Below, in pieces: positions 48,480 through 59,720 of a DNA stretch of 64,000 bases. Location of the stretch: positions 2,815,650 through 2,879,649 of the forward strand of contig JALMQS010000225.1 of the NCBI GenBank assembly GCA_024734495.1. The letters run 5' to 3'. This stretch comes from Forficula auricularia (taxonomy: Eukaryota; Arthropoda; Insecta; Dermaptera; Forficulidae). The notes beneath the pieces were generated by a model. The model saw only the letters and a program-made list of their open reading frames with translations. It was not told the origin of the DNA and ran no database searches. The translations under genes were made by a program, and so were the position numbers. Each line of letters starts with the position of its first letter. Position 1 is the first letter of the stretch.

Positions 48480-49070
48480 TATCATAAACTCCTTCATCGC
48501 GTCATTAACGCCTAATGAGACCTATTAAACTAGAGGCCGAAATCAGTGAATAAACAAATCTATTTAGACAACAAGACAGTTATAGCCCGAGCTATAAAGC
48601 TACATACCTAACGCCTCATAAGTTTTACAAGGTGCTTACATTTTTATGACCCGGCTCCCCTTTGGATTTGGCCTGGCCCCTCTCATTCCTCCTGGCCCAT
48701 AAACATGAAGAACGATCCCATAACAAGTGGCCCCCGCCGAATGGCTTTTTAAACGGCCTTTTAAATACATTGGAACACGCGACAAAATAACTAACAGTAT
48801 CACTTACACGGAGCAGTTAAGATTTGATGTTGCTTTATGGCCAGGCCATAAAATTAACGCGTCGACCGCAAAGCACATGTTCCCCTCCCCTCCCGCCCTT
48901 TTCCCCTCTACTGCTTGCCGCTACGGGATTCCCCGCAGCCCCCACCACCCGCACCGCGGCGCTAATTCACTGCGGGCAATCAACATCGCTCTCGATTTAT
49001 CCGTTGATTATTTATTTACCAGAACAATTGCCATTTCATTTACCCTCATTATTCCATTCAAATGAGAAAT
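48480..49070. promoter_or_regulatory. GC-richer island with a perfect TTTATGGCC palindrome
   Basis: 48834-48852 is a 19-base perfect palindrome, TTTATGGCC-A-GGCCATAAA. Each half overlaps a Pho/YY1 core (GCCAT) and a TTTATGG posterior-Hox/Caudal-type site. C-rich sequence follows. No gene. Confidence 0.35.
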
Positions 49071-49079
49071 GATTTTCGA

Positions 49080-50300
49080 CGCGATTCTTTCTTTCTTCAG
49101 CTGCCGATTCAAATTAAAATATAAAAAAAACCTTCACTTCATCTCTTCTCTATCAGATTCAGACATCACCTTACCATTCGAATTAATTGCATTTTAATTA
49201 CCTCCTCCTTATTTCTTTTAAAATCAAGCTTAATGAGAATATAATAATTTCTTCCAACCAAAAAACATAATAATAATAACTCAGGAATTTTTGATTACCA
49301 AAAGAGGAGGGTCAAATTAGAAAGAACTAAACACTAAAGAGACGAAAGCAAACGCACATAAGAAATCCACAACGAAAGATTAATCTACCCTTTGTTTAAA
49401 TTCAAATTAAATTAATTAATAGATTCACGAAACGTTTCAATGAATAATAAAATAGATTTATTATTTGCAATAGAAAAATAATTCTGACTCCAAATTTCAA
49501 TGTTTTGTAATGTACAAGTCACTCACGACTACTTTGAAAATATTTTTATTAAAAAATACCGAGATTACATCTTAATCAGTTATCTTATGAAGATGAAGTT
49601 TTAATTGGATTAAGAAATCGACTTAATCTCTGTTAGCAAACTTGGCCTACAAGATGTTTTCTAGACTTTAAAAGATCTTCTAGACTACTTACAGACAATA
49701 AGAGCTGAACAAGACATCTTTTAGAGCAAGTTTACTTGCTATCCGGGATGAATTAATATTTAAAATTATTATAATATTAAAAGTGGTTCTACAAGGCTAT
49801 CAGGTTTTGATTTAAAATAACAAAACAATTCTATTTTCTTTTAGTATTCTATTACTTTATAAATGTCTTACAGAATTCATTTTCATATTCTAATTAGAAC
49901 AAGCAACAACAACATATTCAAATAAGACATTTTGATAAAAGTAATTTCTACAAGTAGTCTTATTAGTTCATTATCAAAATTATATTTCAGTGTTTATTTT
50001 TTTCGGCTTAGACCAGTCATCTTTTTAGATATACGTATAAATAATGTCTATTTTCTATGAGCACAACGTTTCGACTTCTTGTAGACTTTAGTGTAGAATT
50101 TAATAAATATTTCAACTGATTTTGTATAACACCTTCAAAATTTCTACACAAGAGAAAAAATATAGAACTTTGATGATCAGAATTTGAGAAAAAGATTTTT
50201 GTTACACTGAGGTAAAGAACATTGATTGAAATGTGTCTTTAGTTAACTCACAGTTTCAGCTACTATTTCAAAAAGACTTAATATCCATGTGTTGACTAAT
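49080..50300. other. No gene seen
   Basis: AT-rich and unique; nothing recognised. Confidence 0.55.
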
Positions 50301-50310
50301 ATAGTAACAA

Positions 50311-50596
50311 AGTATTTTATTGAGGTAGGTAATAGAAAACAGCTTCCTCTTTGATTTTAAAACTACCACTTGAATCTAGCTCAATTAGAACTCGAGTTAT
50401 AACTAAAAAACTAAAACTACGTGATTATAAAGGATAAAGTATAGTAGTAGAGTATAGTATATATAGTATACATAGTAGATAAAAACATAAGGTCTTAGTT
50501 TTTTAGTTATAACTCGAGTTCTAATTGAGCTAAATTCAAGTGATATTTTGAAAATCAAAAAGGAAGCTGTTTTCTATTACGTCAATAAAATATTTT
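50311..50596. mobile_element. Foldback element (286 bp)
   Basis: Arms of about 105 bases: GTATTTTATTGAGGTAGGTA..., GAAAACAGCTTCCTCTTTGA, CTCAATTAGAACTCGAGTTA, all mirrored at the right. The loop contains TATAGTA repeats. No hammerhead-like core. Confidence 0.75.
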
Positions 50597-51004
50597 CATT
50601 TCAAATGTTGGTATTTAATATCTAATGGGATTCGAAAATAGGTCAAAATGGCCTTTTTCTTCGTTTTGACCGATAATATCTCAAAACTCTGACGTGTTGT
50701 AAAAAATCGGGAAATTGCATGATAATCAGCGTATAAAACTCTACTATAATCCATTGTTAGGTTTATGGGGAGAAATTAATGTTTAATTTTTGTCGAGGAG
50801 TGTAATTATTCCACTATTTCAATCAAAATTTGACATCGATTTTTGAAAGTGCTAACTGAAACGTTGTGTTATAGAAAAAATACACACAAATGGTATTTGA
50901 TTATAAGTTCAAAATATCTCTAGTATATAAGAATTTTCAGAAATTGGATCAAAATTATTAAATCAAATAAATAAGAAAATAAGAGTTCTTAATATAAAAG
51001 TATT

Positions 51005-51500
51005 TTAATTTCTGAATGCCATACTAGAACATGGTTTAGTTTGAGTAATAATTTGATGAGAGCCCACATCAGGCACCAGATGAAGAACCAAGATGGCCAC
51101 TGCAGCAGCAGCATCTCTTATGGCGGAGGTCGGCGTTTCTTCATCTTCATGGGCGCTTCGATATCTCCGAGGCTGGCGAAATTGAACCGCGATATTTTTT
51201 CCCTCTTTGTGTTGAAATTTATGACTTCCTTCTTTTATCACTTCCACATCGTGGAATCTTTTGATGAACTTTGCCTGGCTGCCCCCGAAACCCGGCTTCA
51301 AATCTCGCCGCCGTCGCCACCGCTTCTTGGCTACAGAATGCGAGACGGAAAAAAATACACCCAAAAATAACTCTTCCCACTCCATTCCTTCGATTTTTAT
51401 TCAATAAATCAATTTTTTGTTACGTTTTCATTTCAGGCCTCGCTCTTTAGTACCTTCGACTTATCACTTCCATATCACTTCGCTCTCCATTGAATAATCT
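51005..51500. promoter_or_regulatory. GC-richer island upstream of the candidate exon
   Basis: Repeat-free, with AAGATGGCCAC (51090-51100, near-ideal Pho/YY1 site). Overlapping frames on both strands (126 and 109 codons) are Arg- or Ser-rich without a domain. It may be promoter or regulatory DNA for the exon at 51941. Confidence 0.3.
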
Positions 51501-51940
51501 TCCCGAATTCCCACCATCCCAACTTCTCTATTCGTCTCTTTTGAAATGTTAATTAGCTAACTATTAATAACATTTGTTCTTATTTTAAGCTTCGAGGTCA
51601 CTGGGGAGATGAAGAAGAAGAACAAGAAAAATCATCTAATTAAAACAGTCTTTAATTTTGAGATCATTAAAAATTAATATAATTTTTCAATCTTTCTTTT
51701 TAATTGGATCTTTTTAACTACAAAAATAAAACAAATGGTGTTTATCAATTCATTCAAAGTGTCTATGTGTGTGTCTTGTGGATTTGGTGAATTTTTATCA
51801 AAAGTGACCATTTAAAGAAGAATTTCAGTGAAATTACTAGTGAATTTTTTATACATTAAAAAAAATTTCAAATATTGATAGTGAAAGTGATTCTAGTGAA
51901 ACACCAAACAGGAAAAAGTGTTGAGTGTCTTGTGTTGTGA

Positions 51941-52018
51941 ATGAAAACATTGGCAGCCGCCACCTGGAATTGGTCGAACTCTCACTGGATTATCTTCAAA
52001 CACATGGAAGCTGCTTTG
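51941..52018 (+). CDS. Possible first coding exon, gene unknown
   Basis: An ATG immediately follows an in-frame TGA. The 26 codons begin MKTLAAATWNWSNSHW and end MEAAL at a consensus donor (TTTG then GTAAGT), phase 0. The 200 bases before it are leader-like, unstructured and repeat-free. The peptide matches no family I recognise and is not the start of Scr or fushi tarazu. It could equally be the first exon of a non-coding RNA that happens to contain a short frame. No partner exon is visible in the window. Confidence 0.25.
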
Positions 52019-52019
52019 G

Positions 52020-52840
52020 TAAGTGTTCATCCTCTCTTTGATAAAAAAAATAAAAAAATAATGAATCTGTTTTTATTTATTTAGAGCAGAACAAACTTTA
52101 ATCCCACGGGAGGGAAGAAATAAAAATTTATTAGATCGCATTTCTTTTCTCAGATTTTTTAAATTTATGACTCTTTTATAAAAATAGCCAAGGATTATTT
52201 AATTAGTAGGATTTAAATGAAGTAAATTGAATTAATATACATTCATATATTTCATATACACTGCATAAATACAAATCCATGTAGTTTATTATTAAATGTA
52301 AAAATTTTATCAGAAACCCCACAATTTACAAATTCCTACAAATTATCCAAGTTAACGATAATTCTTGAAAGTTTCATACACATAACTATATTTTCTTATT
52401 CCTCAAATTAAAACTCAATTTTTTTAATTAGGGTTCAAAATATATTCCTCAACCCTCTCTTAAAATTAAAAAAAAAAATAATACATGAGTAAGTATTTAG
52501 TATTTTATTTATTTTTTTTTATTTATATATGTTTTTAATTCCAAGGGGTAGAAAAAAAAAAAAAATGTTTTTAATTATTTTTTATCACTAACCAGAATAA
52601 TGACAAAATAATTGGTCTAAATTTTTTATAGATAATTATTATATTTACTACGCCGCACCAAAATTTTATATTATTTATGAAAAAAATTTAGGTTCCAGGT
52701 ACCTATAAAAAAATTGATCTACCTACACATTTTTTATTCAAGAAATATTAAGTCGAATTTAAAAATATATTTTATACTAAATTTGCGTGGGTTTACTTTC
52801 GTTTATTGGTTAAAATAATATTTCCTTTAACTTTAATAAT
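52020..52840. other. No gene seen; AT-rich
   Basis: Poly-A and poly-T rich; nothing recognised. Confidence 0.6.
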
Positions 52841-52851
52841 ATAGTAGATAC

Positions 52852-53691
52852 CATTGGCAGTTGGTGACTTTTCAACCAGGGGATGCTGTCCAAAAAAGTA
52901 CCCTTCATTTTTTGAAATTTTATTTTAATCTTCGCTGTTTTTTCCAAATTTCATCGAATACGGCATTATTTTTGTTACTTTTTATATTTAACATTAGATT
53001 TTTTAAAAATGTATTTTGGGACCTTCGCCCCAAACGGGTATTGCTTTGTGTGAGTTAGGGTTAGAGTCAGAAATTAAATCTTTTGAATTAAGCCCAACAG
53101 TTCTTGAGATGTTAATCGACCATCTTCCACAATGAATTAGCCTGTCCTTTATGAAAATCTTCAATTTCTCCTAATTCTATTGCTATAAGCAAGCTATGAC
53201 TTGTCTTTAGCACTCTTAGTTATTTCCGATCTTATATATTGAGAGTTCTTAGAAATGGATTAGTCCAAAAATTCCCTATAATATTTATTTATTCATTTTT
53301 TGTATTATTTTTATTTTAATAGTTCCTCAACGAGAACAATTTATATTCGACTAAAACTGGTCTAGACTTGTTTTTGGTCTGCTTGAACTGGAAGATATAC
53401 CAGGCAGGGACTTCAACCCTTCTATCAGCACCCTTTTCGGGAAAAATCATTCATTTTAATTGCCCCTTGAAACTATGGAAAATTTTTATTTCATTTCGAG
53501 AACCAATTACATACTTTTTAAAACAAAAAATGTTTTTTATAGAAATATTTAAAATAACGGATAATAAATTGAAAATTTAAAGATCCTCCTGAAATTTTGA
53601 AGTCGACCTTATATATTTATGAAAATACTCTAAATGTTTGAAATTTTAGGGATGCGCCGCATCCACAGCATCCATGGACCGCACTTCACTT
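52852..53691 (+). mobile_element. hAT-like element with 8-bp target duplication
   Basis: Flanked by GTAGATAC at 52844-52851 and 53692-53699. Starts CATTGGCAGTTGG and ends GCATCCATGGACCGCACTTC. 840 bases, related throughout to 19393-20076, with the right end matching the inverse of 10731-10800. No transposase frame survives. Confidence 0.8.
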
Positions 53692-53699
53692 GTAGATAC

Positions 53700-54810
53700 C
53701 TATTACCTACATATTACAAACCCCAATCAATATACAGAAGTTCAATTCCTGCTAAATTCTTTTGTTTAAAAAATTCTCTAGTAAATAATAATCCTACCCG
53801 CAATTACTATTTTTTTTTTTTTTTTTTTTTTTTTTTGTTTAAGTAATGTTTTTGAGATAATTCATTTGCATGTACATGTTCAGGTCAGGCTCAACTCCGC
53901 AAAAAAAGCTAATAGTAAATAAACTATCAATTTAGATAGATGCCAAAATTCTATTGGCAAAATTTACGCTGAATTAAATTAATCAGCGCAATAAACATCA
54001 GTAAATTTTTTCGTCCAATTTTACATTCATTGTGTTTCAAAATTCTCATTTGTTTCATGTATCTTATTTATTCCCCCCACCCCCTTTAAAGTGTTTTCTA
54101 TTATTCTTGCCCTCCTTAATTTATTATTTCTACCTCCATTCAACTTATTATTATTAATAACAGCACACAGTATTATATGAAATTAAATTAATTGGAATTT
54201 CATGACCCATGATGTTTACAATGAACATAAACATTCTTCACGTTTCGATTAATTGTATGTTTGGGTTGTTAAGTTTAGCGTAGCAATTCGTATTCCGTTT
54301 ATTTATTGTCAATTGACCCACATAAATAATTCACTTGCAGCCAGATATTTTCACGTGGAAATTTAAATTACTTGTATATACCTACTTACTTTAATCCAAA
54401 TAATAATCAAATTTCTTATTGTCTTAATATAAATTAAATTTTTTAAATATATCGCCCACTTTCTCTTTTTTTATTTCTGCTCTAAATTATATAAAAAAAA
54501 AACTATTATTATTATTTTTTTATTAGGCTTATGTTGTATTATTTTGCATGGATTTAAATTATTTTTATTATTATTAGATATTATTTTCAAAAATGTAGAT
54601 AAGCTTTGTTCTAGGTATAATAGGTATAAATAGGTAAAGCAATACATTTTCCATTTTCTTTTAAAAATGGAGTTAACCCTTAGGTAAATCAGGGCTGTCC
54701 AATCTGCTTTGATTGCGGCCCGACATGAAATTATAAACTTCCTTAAAACATTGAGATTTTTATATTGGTACTTACTGGAAAACATAAGTATCTGATACGA
54801 TTTGACATGA

Positions 54811-54842
<32 letters not shown>

Positions 54843-55610
54843 CTAAAATAAGAAGAAATTGGACAATATCCCCAAAATTTTTCGAAAAATAAAAGGTCCG
54901 ATCTTAAATTTTGAATGTGAAAAAATATATCAAGATTTCCGAAAAAATCATCACAATTTTGTCATATTTTGACTCCATTTTTTTTATGAGATATAAATAT
55001 TTTTAAGACGTTTTTTCTTCTTTGTCATGCTGGATATCATTATTATCTATATTTGTTGATTAAAAAATATCAATAGAATTACTATGTTTTATCTGCGGCC
55101 CAAGGCATTTGTTTTTACTTCAAATTTGCCCCGTGTATGTCTTAAATTCTTAGTTTAAAATTTGAAAAAATATTTTAAATGATACTTAAAAGAAGACAGT
55201 TTATTTAATTATTTCCAATTACCCATTATTATTCATTTATTGCTTCAGCTATGTCTACTTGAAAAAAAAAATACCTCAAATTTCACTGTAAAATATTCTG
55301 CTAAAAATATTCCAATTATCTGATATGTTACCAAGAAAATAATTTTTTCTTTCTCCTGTTTTGATCCCGGGAGTATTGTTTTAATTGGAGTGACTCAGCC
55401 CTCCCCTTGTGCAATTTTTCCATTCAACCCTCAGCCCTTCTTTGTTAGGGTAACTGGACATTTGGAGCTGAAATTTTTTCACCAAAGCGAAATAATTGGT
55501 TTCTTTTTTAAGACGAAACACACAGAGGCGTATATTTAGCAGCCCTCCTTTTTTTTGTATCCATCCTTACATCTGGTGGGTTGTTCTTCTCTTTTAACAT
55601 TGCTAGGAAT
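53700..55610. other. No gene seen; AT-rich
   Basis: Poly-T run at 53811-53836; otherwise unique. No coding frame with a domain. Confidence 0.55.
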
Positions 55611-55617
55611 TACCTAC

Positions 55618-55700
55618 TTTAAGGTAGTTCTTTCACAAATTCAAAAATTCAAGAAATCTTTGAAACTTGGAATATAAGTCATTAAAAGCACAATACACAT
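55618..55700 (+). repeat. Fragment of the TIR element at 34768-35270
   Basis: Starts AAGGTAGTTCTTTCAC; ACTTGGAATATAAGTCATTA matches the inverse of 35210-35240. Confidence 0.65.
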
Positions 55701-55879
55701 AAACAAATGTAGCACTTAAATTAACTTCAAGCCAACTTTTAAAGTAAATTGTATTTCATCAATGATATTTAGGGGAACTCATGGTTAATCTAAATTTAAT
55801 TAATATACCTAATTAAATTTACTTTAGTAGGCATCAATATAATTTTTCTGTTTTGTTAATATACTTATTTTAAAGTAAA

Positions 55880-56470
55880 GGAAGAGGCAACTGTGGGTCA
55901 GTGGTTAGAGTGTCGGGCCGCTGGCCTGAAATACGCTAGTTCGAGACCGAGTCTCGGCAGATATTTGCAGCCGCCTCCTCTTGGAAAGCAATGGCAACCT
56001 TCTTCTTCTTCTTCGAGTACCATACCCGAAACGAGTTTCGGGGCCTCTCCACATATACCTGTGCTGAGTGTGTTTAGTTGTTTTTACCCAGATATACGGG
56101 ACCTACTTTTTAACGCCGGTTCTGAACGGCTAATTTGGAGAGGTGACTAGGCAATTATACTCTTGGTAGGTTGGCATTACTTTCCAAGAGGAGGTGACTG
56201 CAAATATCTATCTGCCGAGACTCGATCTCGAACCAGCGATCACCGAGTCAGCGACCCGAAACTTTAGCCACTGACCCACAGTCACTTCAATGGCAACCTA
56301 CCAAGAGTATAATTGCCTAGTAACCTCTCCAAACTAGCCGTTCGGAACCGGCGTTAAAAAGTATGTCCCGTATATCTGTGTAAAAACAGCTAAAAACACA
56401 CTCATCACAGGTATATTTGGAGAGGAGCCAAAACGTCAGGGAGATCTGATATGGTACTTAAAGAAGAAGA
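55880..56470 (+). mobile_element. tRNA-derived SINE, split by an inverted copy of itself
   Basis: Head 55880-55999 with A box (TGGGTCAGTGG) and B box (AGTTCGAGACC), body resuming at 56299 with TACCAAGAGTATAATTGCC and ending near 56470 in (AAG)n. Same family as 18360-18644. Confidence 0.85.
56000..56288 (-). mobile_element. SINE inserted in the opposite orientation within a SINE
   Basis: Full-length minus-strand copy, from its (GAA)n tail (56000-56014) to its head at 56288. Flanked by a perfect 10-bp duplication AATGGCAACC (55990-55999 and 56289-56298). The A and B boxes are readable on the - strand. Confidence 0.88.
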
Positions 56471-56479
56471 AGAAATTAA

Positions 56480-57360
56480 AGAAAATTAGAAAAATTTAAG
56501 AAACTTTTTAAAATTTTAAATATAGACTATATAGAATATAGATGGAAAGAATATTAATAGAATAATCATAAAATAGAATAGATAGAATAATATAGTAATA
56601 ATATTTGTTAGGATTATTTATTTATAAATAATCAGTGAAAGAATCTTCAACTTCATGTTCAGTTATGGAACTCCCTCGAGAACATCACTTGGATCACCAA
56701 TATTGTCAAGGTAAAAGGTAAGTAATTACTTTTAAGATTAATTACTAACTAAAATTTAATTACCTCTTATCAAATAATTTCTAAGCTTTTGTTTTCTTAC
56801 ATTAAAATTTAAAAGGGCGCCTCGACTGCGTGGTCATTTGCGAACCTCTTCTTATTATCTTATAAACGGCCTTAAAATAGTTATTAATATGTATAAACTA
56901 ATAATTTTTTTTTTTTTTTGTAAAATACCTTTTCGAAATCAGATTTTTTTTTATTCATTCATAAAAATTAACACATATTATACACTGTGAATATTTATAA
57001 TGGTTATTATGAGGGTGGAACAGCTCAAGAAATAATTAATGCTAGAACTTTCTATTAAGCTTATATATATGTATATAGAGCCCCTCTTAGCATTGTACAC
57101 AAACTCCAAGGTGTTCATTTGTTCTGTCACTAGTGCTAATCATGCCAAATACACAAAGAGATATTATACGAAGTTCCTCTCACTTATTTAACAATAAATT
57201 TCAGGCTACTCTGTTCGAAATAAACTTAGATCGAATGACACTATCTCCACTCCTAAGGATAAATAACACCCTAAAAATTTTTAAAAATGAAATGTTTATC
57301 CTACACATGCTTCAATTCGATTAAAACTTTGTATATTGCATTAATTAAAAAAAAATAATT
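56480..57360. other. No gene seen
   Basis: AT-rich; a 63-codon + frame near 57133 has no domain. Confidence 0.5.
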
Positions 57361-57370
57361 AAATATTGAG

Positions 57371-57460
57371 ACCAGGTTAACTGAGACTGTAGAGTTTGAG
57401 ATCTGAAAGTAGGAGGCCCCGAGTTCATGCCCAGCTCCTGCAAAAAACTAGCAATAATCT
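57371..57460 (+). repeat. Possible tRNA-like SINE fragment
   Basis: GGTTAACTGAGACTGTAGAG resembles a weak A-box region and GAGTTCATGCCC a B box 40 bases later. No cloverleaf closes well and no second copy is seen. Confidence 0.25.
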
Positions 57461-57529
57461 CAGTAATGAAGTTGTTTAAGCTTTTATTTTTGTGATTGAT
57501 TTGATTTAGAATTGAAATTTTGTTACAAC

Positions 57530-58345
57530 CACATACAATTAATTATAATTATTTATTATTGAATATGAATATATAAAATAATAAAACTACGACGCTTCGA
57601 TCGACTTATTCGATCGTTCTCAAGTATGAGCATCCCTCTGATTTTAGGATGGTCCTTATTTTGATTATTTTAGAATTTTTACGCTTACAGAGACTCATAT
57701 GGTTTGAAATAAATAAAAAAAAAACATCCCCCAGGTTTCAAATCTCTATCTCAATTTAAACACATCTAAATAACATGAGGTTTTTGACATTGAAATATCA
57801 ATTTTTTATTCCAGCCAAAGCAATGATTCAAAAAATTTGAAACCCTGTATACATTATTCTTATAATAGTAGCCATCTCTCAGAATTTTTACAGAATTTTA
57901 GCTATTATAATTTTCGAGTCTATAACTTACTAACACTAAGATAAAGCAATATTTTATCTAGCTGTAATTACAAAATTATAATAGCTAAAAATCTGTAAAA
58001 ATTGTGAAAGATAGCAACTACTATAAGGATAAAGTCTATACAGTTTTTGAACCATTACTTGGCCCGAAATAAAAAATTGATTGTTCAATGCCAAAAACCC
58101 CATGTTAATTAGATGGGAAACTTGCATCGATATGCGGCAGAAATTAAAATTGAGATATAGACACTTGGAAGTTAGGGGATATTTTTTTTACATATTTCAA
58201 ACCATATTAAAACCTCAGCGTAAAAATACCCAAAATTAGGACCACGCCCTAATACTCATACTTGAGAACGATCGCAGAATAAGTCGATCGAGTTTTATTG
58301 TATTATTTATTCGTGTTGAATAAATAATTATAATTATGTGTGATT
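57530..58345. mobile_element. Large foldback element (about 815 bp), hammerhead-like remnants in both arms
   Basis: Arms of about 330-400 bases: AATTATAATTATTTATT outermost, the ribozyme-like remnant (CTTGAGAACGATCG ... GTCGATCGA) about 60 bases in, then TTTGAAATA, CAATTTTTTATT and TAGCTATTATAAT, mirrored. The largest palindrome in the window. Confidence 0.75.
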
Positions 58346-58489
58346 TTAACTAAATTTCAGCTATAATCTCTTACACTAATTTAGACTGAAACACATCCGC
58401 CACACAAAACACATAAATCAAATACCATGTAGGAATCAGGCTTAGGTATTACAATAAAAAATAGATTCCTTAAATTTGTTGATATATTA

Positions 58490-58790
58490 TTTTGATTACT
58501 TATGTCCATCGATTAAATTAAAAAGTTGTTGTAGGGAAATAAGGACAATAGCTTATTCAAAAAAATTTTATTTTTTGACAACGTTTCGTCAACTTTGTTG
58601 ACTTCCTCTGTTCGATGACTGCCTTTTATGTGTTTGCTAAGAATGCATATTGATAAAATGACAAATATGCAAAGAAGTTAATTTGTTTGAGCCCTGAGGA
58701 AGTCAACAAAGTTGACGAAACGTAAAATAAAAATTATTTCCATAAGTTATTGTCCTTATTTCCCTACAACAACTTATTTGTTTATATTAA
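58490..58790. mobile_element. Foldback element, family B copy 2
   Basis: Matches 70-395 across arms, loop (AAAATGACAAATATGCAAAG) and flank. Hammerhead-like motifs are at 58580-58610 (- strand, one core change) and 58694-58724 (+ strand, intact core CTGAGGA). Confidence 0.8.
58694..58724 (+). ncRNA. Hammerhead-ribozyme-like motif
   Basis: CTGAGGA, A, stem GTCAAC/GTTGAC with AAA loop, GAAAC, GTA. Identical stem to 167-197. Confidence 0.5.
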
Positions 58791-58802
58791 ATTGAAAGTT
58801 TT

Positions 58803-58960
58803 TGCCGAGAGTAGCAGAATTTTTATATATTGAAGGAGACAATAAAAGAGTGTGTCTTCTGCTGGAATTATAAATTTTATTTATTTATAACGATCGTTAT
58901 AAATAAATAAAATTTATAATTCCAGCAGAAGACACACTCTTTTATTGTCTCCTTCAATAT
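58803..58960. mobile_element. Foldback MITE, family G copy 3
   Basis: The most complete copy: perfect arms from TATTGAAGGAGACAATAAAA to its inverse with a short ATAACGATCGTTAT centre. It directly abuts family B copy 2. Confidence 0.8.
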
Positions 58961-59099
58961 TTGTTTATATACTTGTTCTAAGGGATTTTCTACAATATCA
59001 TGATTTGGGAATATCAAAAAAGACTCGGGAATTCTATTTTTATTTATTTTATTTTTTTTGTGAATAATCGAAGATTCTATCTTCTTTAAATAGAAAAAT

Positions 59100-59720
59100 C
59101 CCCGGGATGATAATAAAATTGGAAGCTCATCCATTTCCAAGACTCGCTTTGTTGATGTTTATGAAATTCGGGGGCGCATCCTTTTTTTCGAGAGGCGATA
59201 AACGCGTCGGTCGCGTCGGGGGGGAAGACAAATAGAAAAGCGATCGCATCTAATGCTATCGGTTCATTCGATTTTGATCCACCGAATGAAATGACGACCA
59301 CTTATTTCGCCATATTTCACGTGAGATGGCCCCCCCGCGAACAGAACCTGGTTGCAGAACGTGCAGAAACCACCACGTACCTTCCTCGGGTAACAGTTGC
59401 CCGCCACATAAATCAATAATATCAAGTGAGTGCGCGTGGTCGCTCCATCGCTCTATTCCCCTCTCGCTCGCACCCGCAGCATTCGGCCTCTCGCTATCTC
59501 TTTCGCACCCGCAGGATTGCCTTCTTCTTTCTTCTGTTTGGTCTTCCCCCCCGGTTTCCCTCTCTCCTGGGGCCATTTTGATTTCCTCACAACCCGTTTA
59601 TAAAGACATTAAAATGAATTTAAATGAAGTGATTATAACGTTCTCTCCCTTATCCACGGCTCTATTTTATTTTATGGCTTTTCTAGTTTACGAGCTCACG
59701 AAAATCTAATTGAGAATAAT
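59100..59720 (-). promoter_or_regulatory. GC-rich island with GAGA and Pho-type words
   Basis: Repeat-free. Several CTCTC words (for example 59461, 59488, 59555-59566; GAGAG on the - strand) and GCCATTTT (59572-59579), the Pho consensus, lie within about 120 bases. That combination is typical of Drosophila Polycomb response elements. No supported coding frame. Confidence 0.35.

Noticed and set aside
49425..49440. CACGAAACGTTTCAATG
   Set aside because: Contains GAAACGTT but no CTGA core or stem nearby.
51005..51385. Overlapping 126- and 109-codon frames on opposite strands
   Set aside because: No domain, no start or splice logic; GC-rich DNA keeps frames open.
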